In this document: positions 24,267 through 32,947 of the stretch, piece by piece
Numbering within the stretch: the stretch's first letter is position 1
How the letters are laid out: each line of letters opens with the position of its first letter
Source of the DNA: Rhodanobacter thiooxydans LCS2
GTDB taxonomy: Bacteria; Pseudomonadota; Gammaproteobacteria; Xanthomonadales; Rhodanobacteraceae
DNA length: 40,414 nt
Direction: 5' to 3'
Assembly (NCBI RefSeq): GCF_000264375.1
Contig: NZ_AJXW01000008.1
Location: 1-40,414, forward strand
Translations under genes and position numbers: made by a program
Notes under the pieces: model-generated
The model's database searches: none
Seen by the model: only the letters and a program-made list of their open reading frames with translations
Told to the model about the DNA's origin: nothing

Positions 24267-26306
24267 TCACTCCTCCTCCACCTTCGGCTTCCACGCCGCG
24301 CCCAGCTGCTTCTGCACGGCTAGCGGCACCGCTTCGTAGTGGCTGAGGTCGAGGCTGTAGCGGCCGCGGCCGCCGGTCATCGATTTCAGTTCGGTGGGGT
24401 AGTCGGTCAGTTCGGCCAGCGGCGCCTGTGCCTTGATCACCAGCTCGCCGCCGCGCTGGGTATCGGTGCCCAGGATGCGCGCGCGCTTGCCGGCGAGGCC
24501 GCCGGTGACGTCGCCCACGCTGCTCTCGGGGATCGCCACCTCGACGTTGACGATCGGTTCCAGCACGATCGGCTGCGCCTTGCCGACTGCATCAAGGAAC
24601 GCCTTCTTGCCGGCGCTGACGAAGGCGACTTCCTTCGAGTCGACCGGGTGGTACTTGCCGTCGTACACGGTCACGCGCAGGTCCTGCAGCGGGTAGCCGG
24701 CCACCGCGCCGTGCTCCATCGCCTGGCGCACGCCCTTCTCGATCGCCGGCAGGAACTGGTTCGGGATCACGCCGCCCTTCACCGCGTCGACGAATTCGAA
24801 GCCGGCGCCGCGCGCCAACGGCTCGACGCGCAGGAACACCTCGCCGAACTGGCCGGCGCCGCCGGTCTGCTTCTTGTGCCGGTGGTGGCCCTCGGCATCG
24901 GCAGCGATGGTTTCGCGGTAAGCGATGCGCGGCGGCTGCGCTTCCACCTCGACGCCGTAGCGCTCGCGCATGCGCTCCAGCATCACCTTCAGATGCAGTT
25001 CGGACAGCCCGCGCACCACCGTCTCGTTGAGTTCCTTGTGGTGCTCGACGCGGAAGCACGGGTCTTCCTCGGCCAGCCGCGCCAGCGCGTTGGAGAGTTT
25101 CTGCTCCTGGCCCTTGTGCCTGGGCACCAGCGCCAGGCCGAACATCGGCGAGGGGAAGCTGGGCGGCGCCAGCGTGATGCGGTCCTCGTCGTGTGAGTCG
25201 TGCAGCACCGCGTCGTAGTGGATCTCCTCCACCTTCGCCACTGCGGCGATGTCGCCGGGGATCGCCGCCTCGATCTCCACGTGACCCTTGCCCTGCGGGC
25301 GCAGCAGGTGGCCAACCTTGAACGGCTTGCGGCCGTCGTCGACCAAGAGCTGGCTGTCGCGGCGCACCGTGCCCTGCCACACGCGGAACACGCCGAGCTT
25401 GCCCACGAACGGGTCGTTGACGATCTTGAACACGTCGGCGATCACATGGGCCGCCGGATCGGCGCTGACCTCGAGCGGCGTGCCGTCGCCGCGCACGAAC
25501 GGCGGCGGGTTGCCTTCGGCCGGGTTCGGCAGCAGCCGCGCGGCCACGTCGAGCAGTTCGCGCACGCCTGCGCCGATGCGCGCGCTGACGAAGCAGATCG
25601 GCACCAGGTGGCCTTCGCGCAGGCACTGCTCGAACGCGTCGTGCAGCTGCTGCGGGGTCAGCGCGCCTTCGCCGGCGTCGAGGTAGCGGTCCATCACGGT
25701 CTCGTCGACCTCGACCACTTGGTCCAGGATGCGCTGGTGCGCCTCGGCCAGCGAGGAGAAATCGGTGGCGCCGTCGGTGTGAAAGAAGCAGTCCAGCACC
25801 TTGCTGCTGCGGTTGGCGGGCAGGTTCACCGGCAGGCATTCGCTGCCGAACTCCTCGCGCAGCGCGTCGACCAGTGCCGCCAGCTTGGCGCCGTCGTAGT
25901 CGATCTTGTTGATCACCAGCATGCGCGCCAGCTTGCGTGCCTTGGCGTGCATCATCATGCGGCGGGTGCCGTGCTCGATGCCGTTGACCGCGTTGACCAC
26001 CACCGCCACCGTTTCCACCGCGGCCAGCGCCGACAACGTGCCGCCGCGGAAGTCGGCGTAGCCGGCGGTGTCGATCAGGTTGAGGCGGCAGTCGCCGTGC
26101 TCGATCTGCGCGACGCAGCTGTCGATGGAGTGGGCGCGCGCTTTTTCCTGGCTGTCGCTGTCCGACATCGTATTGCCGCGCTCGATCGAGCCCATCGCCT
26201 GGATTGCGCCGCCCGCGTGCAGCAGCGCTTCGAACAGCGTGGTCTTGCCCACGCCGGCGTGCCCGGTGAGCGCGATGTTGCGGATACTTTCCGTGGAATA
26301 CGTCAC
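24267..26306 (-). CDS. Elongation factor G-like translational GTPase
   Basis: A 679-residue EF-G family protein. GTPase motifs: G1 GHAGVGKTT at 15-23, G3 LIDTAGYADF, G4 INKID, and a G5 V-S-A-R. Switch I reads SDSDSQEKARAHSIDSCVAQ instead of the canonical EF-G stretch ending R-G-I-T-I, which is the mark of the second EF-G group (EF-G2/TM_1651 type). Domains II-V are present: QTGGAGQFGEVFLRVEPLAR is domain IV and GDVTGGLAGKRARILGTDTQ domain V. Start is GTG 26306 with GGGAGGG nine bases upstream. The canonical fusA normally sits with rpsLG/tuf, so this lone copy is an extra factor; its role, perhaps in stress or recycling, is not settled. Confidence 0.9.
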   Translation of the reverse strand: MTYSTESIRNIALTGHAGVGKTTLFEALLHAGGAIQAMGSIERGNTMSDSDSQEKARAHSIDSCVAQIEHGDCRLNLIDTAGYADFRGGTLSALAAVETVAVVVNAVNGIEHGTRRMMMHAKARKLARMLVINKIDYDGAKLAALVDALREEFGSECLPVNLPANRSSKVLDCFFHTDGATDFSSLAEAHQRILDQVVEVDETVMDRYLDAGEGALTPQQLHDAFEQCLREGHLVPICFVSARIGAGVRELLDVAARLLPNPAEGNPPPFVRGDGTPLEVSADPAAHVIADVFKIVNDPFVGKLGVFRVWQGTVRRDSQLLVDDGRKPFKVGHLLRPQGKGHVEIEAAIPGDIAAVAKVEEIHYDAVLHDSHDEDRITLAPPSFPSPMFGLALVPRHKGQEQKLSNALARLAEEDPCFRVEHHKELNETVVRGLSELHLKVMLERMRERYGVEVEAQPPRIAYRETIAADAEGHHRHKKQTGGAGQFGEVFLRVEPLARGAGFEFVDAVKGGVIPNQFLPAIEKGVRQAMEHGAVAGYPLQDLRVTVYDGKYHPVDSKEVAFVSAGKKAFLDAVGKAQPIVLEPIVNVEVAIPESSVGDVTGGLAGKRARILGTDTQRGGELVIKAQAPLAELTDYPTELKSMTGGRGRYSLDLSHYEAVPLAVQKQLGAAWKPKVEEE

Positions 26307-26613
26307 GATGCGACCCTCCCATGCAGGGCACGGCCTCGTGGCACGAACGGCACCGCACGAGGCCGCCCGTTGGCGGCTGACGATGGCGGGCCGTCATGGT
26401 CGTCCTGCGCCGGGGCAGGCGAGCCGTGCGCCGGGCAGGGGCGGTCATGGCGGAGAGACGGCGCGTGGCGCCGTCCGGCTAGCCTTGAGCCATCCGCCGG
26501 TGCGGTCAAGCTGCAGTGCGGGGAACCGTCGCGGCGCCGCGGCGGTCCCGGCGCAGGGTCGCCGCGAGCCGGTCGCCGCCACTCGCTCGGCGCAGGTTCA
26601 AGCGTCATCAGCC
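26307..26613. other. Divergent intergenic region (307 bp)
   Basis: Lies between the EF-G-like gene and the first TonB-like gene. It is very GC-rich and open in several frames, but no candidate has a recognisable protein or ribosome site. An 8-bp perfect hairpin GACGGCGC-gtg-GCGCCGTC occupies 26457-26475. Promoters for both genes should be here; none is clear. Confidence 0.45.
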
Positions 26614-27600
26614 ATGCTGTGTGCAGCCATCACCCCAAGAGGCCCCGTCATCGTTCGCCCGCAGCCGCTTGCCCGGCACCATCCTTCGCCGTCGAATGCG
26701 CCACCGGCACCGCCGGGCCGCGGCCCGGGCCTGCTGGATGACGCAGGGCGGGCATTGCTGCGGCCGGGCCGCCGGCGCGGGCCATGGCGCGACCGTCGCA
26801 CACACTGGCTGGCACTGCTGGTGGCGGGCCTGCTGCACGTGCTGTTCGTGCTGGTGATCTGGCAGCAGATGCGCCCGCCCGTGATCCGTGCCGCGCCGCC
26901 CGTGCAGGAGGTGCTGCAGGTGCGTTTCATCCTGCATGCATCGCCCACCGCGACGCCGCCGCCACCGCCGTCGCCGGTCGCGCCACCGCGGGCGCGCCTG
27001 CCGCCGCGTTCGCCCGAGCCGCCGGCGAAGGGCGCGATGACCCTGCAAACACCGGCACCGACCGCCGCGCCGCGGCTCTACGACGACAAGGGCCAGCCAC
27101 TGCTGCCGGCGGCCGCGGCCAGCGCGCCCGCGCCCGACTACGTGCAGCGCCTGCCACAGGGCGATCCGCGGATCATGCAGCACCGCAGCGCGGTCACCTA
27201 TCAGGCCACGCGCTTCGAGAAGGACTGGAGCAGCGGCGGCAATGCGTTCGACAGCGCGCTGCAGAAGCTGGTGGAGAAGACCACGGTGAAGAAGACCGTC
27301 CACCTGCCCGGCGGCGTGCGCATCCACTGCGGCGTTTCGCTGGCCATGCTGGCCGGTGGCTGCGGTGGTGATGCGCCGCCACCGCCTTCGGCGAAAAGCG
27401 GTGACGAGCGCCTCAGCATGGCGCCCACGAAACCGCTGGCGGGCGACGCGCATGCGCCGCGGAAACCCAGCGAGGAGGCATGCATCGCGATGTACCGCGC
27501 CGGCAAGCCGCTGACGTGGGGCTGTCCGGTCGATACCGCGAATCGCGCGGTCGACGCCGAGCTGCGCGAGCGCGCCGCGGGTGCCGCGCGCCGTCACTGA
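26614..27600 (+). CDS. TonB-like proline-rich membrane protein (first paralog)
   Basis: A 328-residue protein with TonB-type architecture: a cytoplasmic basic N-terminus, one membrane helix at about 64-85 (HWLALLVAGLLHVLFVLVIW), a proline-rich periplasmic stretch (TATPPPPPSPVAPPRARLPP) and a C-terminal domain from about residue 176. That domain is shared with the next gene: YVQ-x2-P-x-G-D ... I-M-x-H ... ATRFEKDWSSGGNAFDSALQ, then VEKTTVKKTVHLPGGVRIHC and a G-C pair followed by prolines. Xanthomonad genomes call relatives transmembrane repetitive proteins. It lacks the true TonB C-terminal domain. The ATG at 26614 is the most likely start, but the frame is open far upstream and GTG starts nearer the helix are possible. 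Function unknown, probably an envelope-spanning link. Confidence 0.7.
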   Translation: MLCAAITPRGPVIVRPQPLARHHPSPSNAPPAPPGRGPGLLDDAGRALLRPGRRRGPWRDRRTHWLALLVAGLLHVLFVLVIWQQMRPPVIRAAPPVQEVLQVRFILHASPTATPPPPPSPVAPPRARLPPRSPEPPAKGAMTLQTPAPTAAPRLYDDKGQPLLPAAAASAPAPDYVQRLPQGDPRIMQHRSAVTYQATRFEKDWSSGGNAFDSALQKLVEKTTVKKTVHLPGGVRIHCGVSLAMLAGGCGGDAPPPPSAKSGDERLSMAPTKPLAGDAHAPRKPSEEACIAMYRAGKPLTWGCPVDTANRAVDAELRERAAGAARRH

Positions 27601-27629
27601 GCGTCATGCGGAGGCGCGCTCGCGCCCGC

Positions 27630-27635
27630 TACACT
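27630..27635 (+). promoter_or_regulatory. Candidate -10 (TACACT) directly before the second paralog
   Basis: CGCTACACTCGCCGC ends right at ATG 27642. If it works as a -10, transcription would begin at or next to the ATG, giving a leaderless message. No good -35 is visible. The alternative is read-through from the first paralog. Confidence 0.3.
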
Positions 27636-27641
27636 CGCCGC

Positions 27642-29600
27642 ATGCCCCCGCCGCCGGACCCGCCAGCCGCCAGCCGCCCCGCCAATCCGGCGCGGGTGAT
27701 GCTGAACTCGCCGCTGGCGGCGGCCACGCGTGCCAGGGTCTACCACCAGCGCAGCCGTCCGCGTCCGCACGAACGCGGCCTGCGCATCCTCGCCATGGTT
27801 GGCGCGTTGCTGGTGCACCTGGTATTCCTGTTCGGCTTCGTGCTCGGCCCGGCGTTCGAGGTGGTGCCGCCGCCGGAACCGCGGCAGCAGCAGCTGCAGG
27901 TGCGCCTGATCGAGCTGCCCGAGCCGCCGCCACCGCCACCGGTGCGCGGCACCCCGCCGAAGGAGCGCGGTCCGCGGCATCAGGGCCGCAGCCGCCGACC
28001 CGCGTCGGTCAGCGAGCGCAGCGCGAACACCGAAGCCGTGGTGGCGCCGCCGCCGACGGCTGTTGCGCCGCCGGTGATCGCGAAGGCCGCGAAGACGCAC
28101 GCAGCGAAAGCGCAACCGCCCGCCGCGCTGCCGGCGCCGGTAAGCCTGCCGCAGCCGGCGCCGACGCCCGAACTGCAGCCCGTGCCGCTGGCCGGCGAGC
28201 CGCCGACGGTGACGCTGCCGACGCCGGCCGTGCAACCGCCAGCGCCGCCGAAGTTCCAGCCCGAAGCGGTGCGCCGGCCGCAGCTGGAAGGCAACCGCCC
28301 GATGCCGGCGCCACCGTCGCTGGCGCTGCCCGAGCTGCCACTGCAGGCCGCGCCGCCGATCACCATCTCCAGCATCGCGTTGAACACCGAACGGCCGAAA
28401 TCCGCCGCGCCGGCCAGTGTGGCGCCGGTGCGTGCGCAGCTTCCCGCCGCGCCGCCGGTACCCGAGTTGCAGCCCGTGCCGTTGCCGGCGCAGCCTTCGC
28501 CGAACGTCAAGCTGCAGGCGCCACTGAGCATGCCGGCGCCGACCTTGCCAGCCGAGAAGCCGCAGCTGCAGGCGCCGTCGATCGAGGTGGCCGAGGCGGA
28601 ACTCGAGGCGGTGCCGCTGGCACCGGCGGCACCGGCGCAGGTCGAGCCACCGGCGCCAAGCGCGAAGATAAAAGTCAGCAATCCGGCGCGACAAACAGCC
28701 GTCCAGCCGTCCATCGAACGGCCGCAGTTGAGTGCGCCACCGGAGGTCGCTGCCACCGCCACGCCGGCTCCGCCGGCAACCAGTCCTCCGGCGCAATCGT
28801 CATCGCCCGCGGCAGCCGAACAGGCGACCTCAAGCTCCGCGGAGACCAGCAGCACGCCTGATGTCAGCCGTGCTCCCGACGCCACGGCGCAAGGCAGCGA
28901 CCTGGGCACACCCGGCAGGCCCGAAGGCGTGGTCGCCGCACCCGAAAGCGCCAGCGCCACGGCCGCGTCGCCGGCGGCGCGGCAGGGCAGCGACCAGGGG
29001 CGTCGCGGCGAGCAGCCCGGCAAGGGCCAGCTTGGTGGCCACCAGCCCGGCGCGGCAGAAGGCGAACGGCAGGGCTCACTGGACAGTTATGTGCAGCTCA
29101 AGCCGCGCGGCGACACCGAGATCATGCGCCACGGCGCGCCGAACATCGGCTACCAGCCCACCCGTTTCGAGCAGGACTGGACGCCCGAAGGCGAAAGCTC
29201 GATCGACACCGCGTTGCGCCGCGCGGTGGAGAAAACCACGGTCAACCACACCTTCCATCTGCCGCGCGGCGTGCGGGTGGAGTGCTCGATCAAGCCGCTG
29301 CTGCCGATCGCGCTGCTCGGCTGCGCCAATCCCGACCCGCCCCCCAAGCCAGTCGACGCCAAGGCTTATGAGCGCCTGCACCTGGCGCCCGCCAACCCGG
29401 TGGCCGCACCCGCGCCTGCGGCCAGCCGTGCCGCCCCCGTGCCGATGGTCAGGGTCGACAACAGCGCCGAATGCGCCGCCGCCCGCGTTGCCGGCGGCCC
29501 GCCGCCGCCGGACTGCACAGGCATCGTGCTGCCGGTGAAACCCGCCGCCCCCGCGCCGTCATCCAGCTCGTGGGTTCCGGCGAGCGACCAGTTCCACTGA
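27642..29600 (+). CDS. TonB-like proline-rich membrane protein (second, longer paralog)
   Basis: A 652-residue version of the preceding protein. Membrane helix at about 48-70 (RILAMVGALLVHLVFLFGFV), then some 400 residues of proline/alanine-rich sequence containing a repeated ELQPVPL motif (in TPELQPVPLAGEPPTV and in VPELQPVPLPAQPSP), a Gln/Gly-rich hinge, and the conserved C-terminal domain from about residue 483: YVQLKPRGDTEIMRHGAPNI, TRFEQDWTPEG, VEKTTVNHTFHLPRGVRVEC, then L-L-G-C-A-N-P-D-P-P-P. The long Pro-rich region is the right kind to span the periplasm. ATG 27642 chosen; ATG 27606 adds twelve mostly Arg residues. 41 bp after the first paralog, so the pair is a tandem duplication whose spacer length has diverged. 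Ligand unknown. Confidence 0.75.
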   Translation: MPPPPDPPAASRPANPARVMLNSPLAAATRARVYHQRSRPRPHERGLRILAMVGALLVHLVFLFGFVLGPAFEVVPPPEPRQQQLQVRLIELPEPPPPPPVRGTPPKERGPRHQGRSRRPASVSERSANTEAVVAPPPTAVAPPVIAKAAKTHAAKAQPPAALPAPVSLPQPAPTPELQPVPLAGEPPTVTLPTPAVQPPAPPKFQPEAVRRPQLEGNRPMPAPPSLALPELPLQAAPPITISSIALNTERPKSAAPASVAPVRAQLPAAPPVPELQPVPLPAQPSPNVKLQAPLSMPAPTLPAEKPQLQAPSIEVAEAELEAVPLAPAAPAQVEPPAPSAKIKVSNPARQTAVQPSIERPQLSAPPEVAATATPAPPATSPPAQSSSPAAAEQATSSSAETSSTPDVSRAPDATAQGSDLGTPGRPEGVVAAPESASATAASPAARQGSDQGRRGEQPGKGQLGGHQPGAAEGERQGSLDSYVQLKPRGDTEIMRHGAPNIGYQPTRFEQDWTPEGESSIDTALRRAVEKTTVNHTFHLPRGVRVECSIKPLLPIALLGCANPDPPPKPVDAKAYERLHLAPANPVAAPAPAASRAAPVPMVRVDNSAECAAARVAGGPPPPDCTGIVLPVKPAAPAPSSSSWVPASDQFH

Positions 29601-29667
29601 GTCGCGGCGGAAGTCATTCCCAATCAGGCGGACCGGATGCGTCGCAGGCTCGCCGCTTCTTCCTTGA

Positions 29668-30810
29668 TCACTCCGAAACCGAAATGCTGGTTTCAGCCAG
29701 CCAGTCGATCACGGCGCGAAGTGCCTCGATGTTGCCTGATCCCGCGTTCCGCAGGCTGTGATAAAGAACCAGTTGCTGCTGCGCGCTGGTGCCGCGGGTG
29801 ACGATGGTGTTGAGATGCCGCAGGGGTACTTCGCAGTCCAGCTCGTGCGCATCTTCTGAAACCAGTTCGATGGCGGCGTCGAGCACGCGCACGCACTCGA
29901 CCACCCCGCCGGTGGTTTCGTCGATGAAGCTCGCGTCGGGGCCGAAGCGTTTCGCGCGCCAGCGGTTCTCGTCGATGATCCGGCGGGTGAGGGCGGTTCG
30001 CGCCTGGCCGAGTTCAGGCCTGCGCACATGGGCCCGCACCAGGCAACGGAACAGGGCGGCCAGCGCGAGGGCGTCCTCGAGGTGCGTGCAGGCATCCGCG
30101 ATGCGCAGTTCGAGCGTGGGGTAGCGATGCGCGGGGCGGATCGCCCACCACAGGAAACTTGCATCCTTGATGGCGCCGACCCGCGTCAGCAGTTCGCAGA
30201 AGGTGCGGTATTCGGCCTCGTCGGCGAAGAAGTCGGGGATGCCGGAGCGTGGCCACTCGTCGTAGGCGGACTGACGGTAGCTGAGCAGGCCGGTGCAACG
30301 GCGGTTCCAGAATGGCGAGGAGGTGGACAGTGCGAGGAACAGCGGCAGCCACGGCATCAGGCGGTTCATCAGCGCAACACGATCGACGTCGGTCGGGGGC
30401 GCCACGTGCACGTGCAAGCCACACAGCAGGTTGCGGCGGCCGACCATCTGGAAGTCGTCGATGATCCGCGCGTAGCGCGATCTGTCCGTCTGCGTCTGCT
30501 GATGCCAGGCGCTGAGCGGGTGCGTGCCCGCGGCGACGATGCGCAAGCCGGCGCTGTCGGCAAGCTCGGTCAGGCCGCGGCGCAACCGCGCCATCTGTGT
30601 GCGTGCCGTGGCCATGTGCTCGAACACGGGCGAGCTGAGCTCGATCTGCGACTGCAGCAGCTCGCTGCCGATGCACGCTCCGAAGCGTTGCCGGCACCGC
30701 TGCAGGAACGCCTTGGGCACGCGCGAGGGCGCGCGACGCGTGGCGGGACTGACCAGGAAGAACTCTTCTTCCAATCCAAACGTGTAGGGGCTGGAAGGCT
30801 CGGTGGCCAT
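29668..30810 (-). CDS. Carboxylate-amine ligase, YbdK-type (glutamate-cysteine ligase family 2)
   Basis: A 380-residue ATP-dependent ligase of the GCS2 family. The N-terminal YTFGLEEEFFLVSPATRRAP carries the G-x-E-x-E-F metal/ATP signature, ELLQSQIELSSPVFEHMATA the E-x-Q-x-E-x-x-S-P motif, and CGLHVHVAPPTDVDRVALMN the H-V-H-V motif. PTLELRIADACTHLEDALAL gives the E-x-R-x-x-D-x-C region. E. coli YbdK shows weak gamma-glutamylcysteine ligase activity; the physiological substrate of this branch is generally unknown. ATG 30810 has GGAG eight bases upstream; the frame stays open to 31101 without good start signals. Single gene, tail-to-tail with the second TonB-like paralog. Confidence 0.9.
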   Translation of the reverse strand: MATEPSSPYTFGLEEEFFLVSPATRRAPSRVPKAFLQRCRQRFGACIGSELLQSQIELSSPVFEHMATARTQMARLRRGLTELADSAGLRIVAAGTHPLSAWHQQTQTDRSRYARIIDDFQMVGRRNLLCGLHVHVAPPTDVDRVALMNRLMPWLPLFLALSTSSPFWNRRCTGLLSYRQSAYDEWPRSGIPDFFADEAEYRTFCELLTRVGAIKDASFLWWAIRPAHRYPTLELRIADACTHLEDALALAALFRCLVRAHVRRPELGQARTALTRRIIDENRWRAKRFGPDASFIDETTGGVVECVRVLDAAIELVSEDAHELDCEVPLRHLNTIVTRGTSAQQQLVLYHSLRNAGSGNIEALRAVIDWLAETSISVSE

Positions 30811-31225
30811 CGGGAGCTCCGGCGTGGTTGGTGCCCCAGCATCACGCATCGCGCATGACGATTCCGTTGGAGGGATGCCGCACGCCTCGGCGGGCGGCAC
30901 CTCGACGTCGAACGCCACCCCGCCTTTCGATGGCACCGGAGTTGATGGAGTGCCGGTGTCGCGGAGTGGCGGTCGCCGTTGCCGTGACCGCCATGGGCTA
31001 ACACGAAATTGATCGTATTCGCAGGAAATTGCGCCGGATTGAAAGGCTGCCGGAAGTTGCGCGGCGCCATATGCTGGCACCTTTCCGCGGGGGCGCGGCA
31101 TCGCATGCCGCGATGCGGAGAGGCGTCACCGGTGTGGACTCGCGGCCCGGTCGTCGCAGGCACCGTTACTCGCGTCCGCATCCGGTTCAGAGAAAGCCAA
31201 TGCTGTTTTCTGAAGGGAGAATTCC
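30811..31225. other. Divergent intergenic region (415 bp)
   Basis: Between the YbdK-type ligase and the secreted protein. The minus-strand frame of the ligase stays open to 31101, but the extra 97 codons give a Pro/Arg-rich sequence unlike the family. The part around 31000-31060 is noticeably richer in A/T (AACACGAAATTGATCGTATT), a reasonable place for promoters, though no -10/-35 pair is convincing. Nothing else is seen. Confidence 0.45.
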
Positions 31226-32824
31226 ATGTCTTTGTCGACCTCCGGCGGCCTCAGCCTCGCACTGTGTGCCGCCATCAGTCTTGCCATCACCGGTAGCGCC
31301 CAGGCCACCACCACCACGGGGCCCGAGGTCACGCCGGCGGTGCAGCACGACACCCTGCATTCGCTGCGCGGCGTGATGCCGCGTCCGGATGATTTCACCA
31401 AGAACTCGCATGCACATCCGGCTCACCGGCTGCCCTTCATCGACGGCCCCGGCAACCAGACCGACGGCGCCGTGCAGAGTGGCCCCACTGGCAGCTTCGC
31501 GCCCGCGCTCGGCGCCGGCTTCGACGGCGTGGGCCAGGGCTTCAGCGGCCCGCAGGGTACGTTCACCGTCAACAGCGCGCCGCCGGATACCAACGGTGCG
31601 GTCGGCGCCACGCAATACGTGCAGATCGTCAACAGCGCGTTCGCGGTGTTCGACAAGTCGACCAAGGCCGTGACCTACGGCCCGGTGACGACCAACACGC
31701 TGTGGGCCGGCTTCGGCGGCCCGTGCGAAACCGACAACGACGGCGACGCCACCGTGGTCTACGACAAGGCGGCCGGCCGCTGGGTGATCTCCCAGTTCGC
31801 GGTGACTGCCGCGCCGTACTACCAGTGCGTGGCGGTCTCGGCGACCAGCGACGCCACCGGCGCCTACTATCGCTACGCGTTCCCGTACGGCAGCGTTTTC
31901 CCGGACTACCCGAAGATGGGCGTGTGGCCGGATGCCTACTACGAAACGTTCAACATGTTCAGCGGCAACACCTTCTCCGGCGCGAAGCTCTGCGCCTATA
32001 ACCGCAACGCGATGCTGAGCGGCGCCGCGGCCACGCAGCAGTGCTTCCAGTTGTCCACCAGCTACGGTGGCGTGCTGCCGGCGGACCTCGACGGCGCCAC
32101 CGCGCCGCCGGCCGGTTCGCCGAACTACCTGATGAACTTCGGCTCGAGCAGACTGAACCTGTGGAAATTCCACGTCGACTGGGCCAACACCGCCAATACC
32201 ACGCTGACCGGGCCGGTCAGCATTCCGGTGGCCTCGTTCGCCGCGGCCTGCGGCGGCGGTACCTGCATTCCGCAGGCGAGCGTCAGCCAGAAGCTCGACT
32301 CGCTGGCCGACCGGCTGATGTTCCGCCTGGCCTACCGCAACTTCGGCACTCACGAATCGCTGGTGGTCAGCCACTCGGTTGCGGTCGGTACCACGCGTCG
32401 CAACCCCTATACCGGCGTGCGCTGGTATGAGGTCCGCAGCCCGGGCACGACGCCGGTGGTCTACCAGCAGTCCACCTTCTCGCCGGACACCAGCTACCGC
32501 TGGATGGGTTCGGTGGCGATGGACAAGATGGGCGACATGGCGCTGGGCTACAGCGTGTCCAGCAGCGCATTGCACCCGGCGATCCGCTACACCGGTCGCC
32601 TGGGCACCGATGCGCTGAGCACCATGCAGGCCGAGAACAGCATCATCGAGGGCCTGGGTTCGCAGAGCGGCAACAACCTGTCGCGCTGGGGCGACTACAG
32701 CGCGATGACGGTCGACCCGGTCGACGACTGCACGTTCTGGTACACCACCGAGTACCTGAAGAGCACCGGCTCGTTCAACTGGAACACGCGCATCGCGTCG
32801 TTCAAGTTCCCGGGCTGCCTGTAA
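31226..32824 (+). CDS. Large secreted protein of unknown function
   Basis: A 532-residue exported protein. The signal peptide MSLSTSGGLSLALCAAISLA is followed by a likely cleavage site after G-S-A-Q-A. The mature protein is rich in Thr, Ser, Gly and aromatic residues, the style of a beta-propeller-like secreted protein: PPDTNGAVGATQYVQIVNSA, ETDNDGDATVVYDKAAGRWV, FPDYPKMGVWPDAYYETFNM, YRWMGSVAMDKMGDMALGYS and a final DCTFWYTTEYLKSTGSFNWN. Such proteins are encoded in Xanthomonadales and Acidobacteria; I know no tested function and see no protease or glycosidase motif. Several cysteines could form disulfides. Strong ribosome site GAAGGGAGA seven bases before ATG 31226. Two hairpins close the gene. 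Confidence 0.82.
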   Translation: MSLSTSGGLSLALCAAISLAITGSAQATTTTGPEVTPAVQHDTLHSLRGVMPRPDDFTKNSHAHPAHRLPFIDGPGNQTDGAVQSGPTGSFAPALGAGFDGVGQGFSGPQGTFTVNSAPPDTNGAVGATQYVQIVNSAFAVFDKSTKAVTYGPVTTNTLWAGFGGPCETDNDGDATVVYDKAAGRWVISQFAVTAAPYYQCVAVSATSDATGAYYRYAFPYGSVFPDYPKMGVWPDAYYETFNMFSGNTFSGAKLCAYNRNAMLSGAAATQQCFQLSTSYGGVLPADLDGATAPPAGSPNYLMNFGSSRLNLWKFHVDWANTANTTLTGPVSIPVASFAAACGGGTCIPQASVSQKLDSLADRLMFRLAYRNFGTHESLVVSHSVAVGTTRRNPYTGVRWYEVRSPGTTPVVYQQSTFSPDTSYRWMGSVAMDKMGDMALGYSVSSSALHPAIRYTGRLGTDALSTMQAENSIIEGLGSQSGNNLSRWGDYSAMTVDPVDDCTFWYTTEYLKSTGSFNWNTRIASFKFPGCL

Positions 32825-32831
32825 CCGATGC

Positions 32832-32858
32832 ACCGTCCGGCCTTGTCGGCCGGACGGT
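32832..32858 (+). repeat. Perfect 11-bp hairpin behind the secreted protein gene
   Basis: ACCGTCCGGCC (32832-32842) pairs with GGCCGGACGGT (32848-32858) over a five-base loop, seven bases after the stop codon. No T-run follows, so on its own it would stabilise the 3' end rather than terminate. Confidence 0.6.
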
Positions 32859-32876
32859 CTCGGCGAGTCATACGGA

Positions 32877-32906
32877 ACGGGGTCGCCATTGGGCGGCCCC
32901 GTTTTT
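32877..32906 (+). terminator. Rho-independent terminator of the secreted protein gene
   Basis: Stem ACGGGGTCGCC (32877-32887) and GGCGGCCCCGT (32892-32902) with one mismatch position, four-base loop ATTG, followed by TTTTT to 32906. A good intrinsic terminator about 50 bp past the stop. Confidence 0.85.
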
Positions 32907-32947
32907 CTTCTGGAGCCTTCGCGACCGGGGCGCCGTCTGTCGGATGT

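Noticed and set aside
26614-29600. True TonB energy-transducing proteins
   Set aside because: Architecture is similar, but the C-terminal domains lack the TonB Y-P motif and fold sequence, and no exbBD genes are adjacent.
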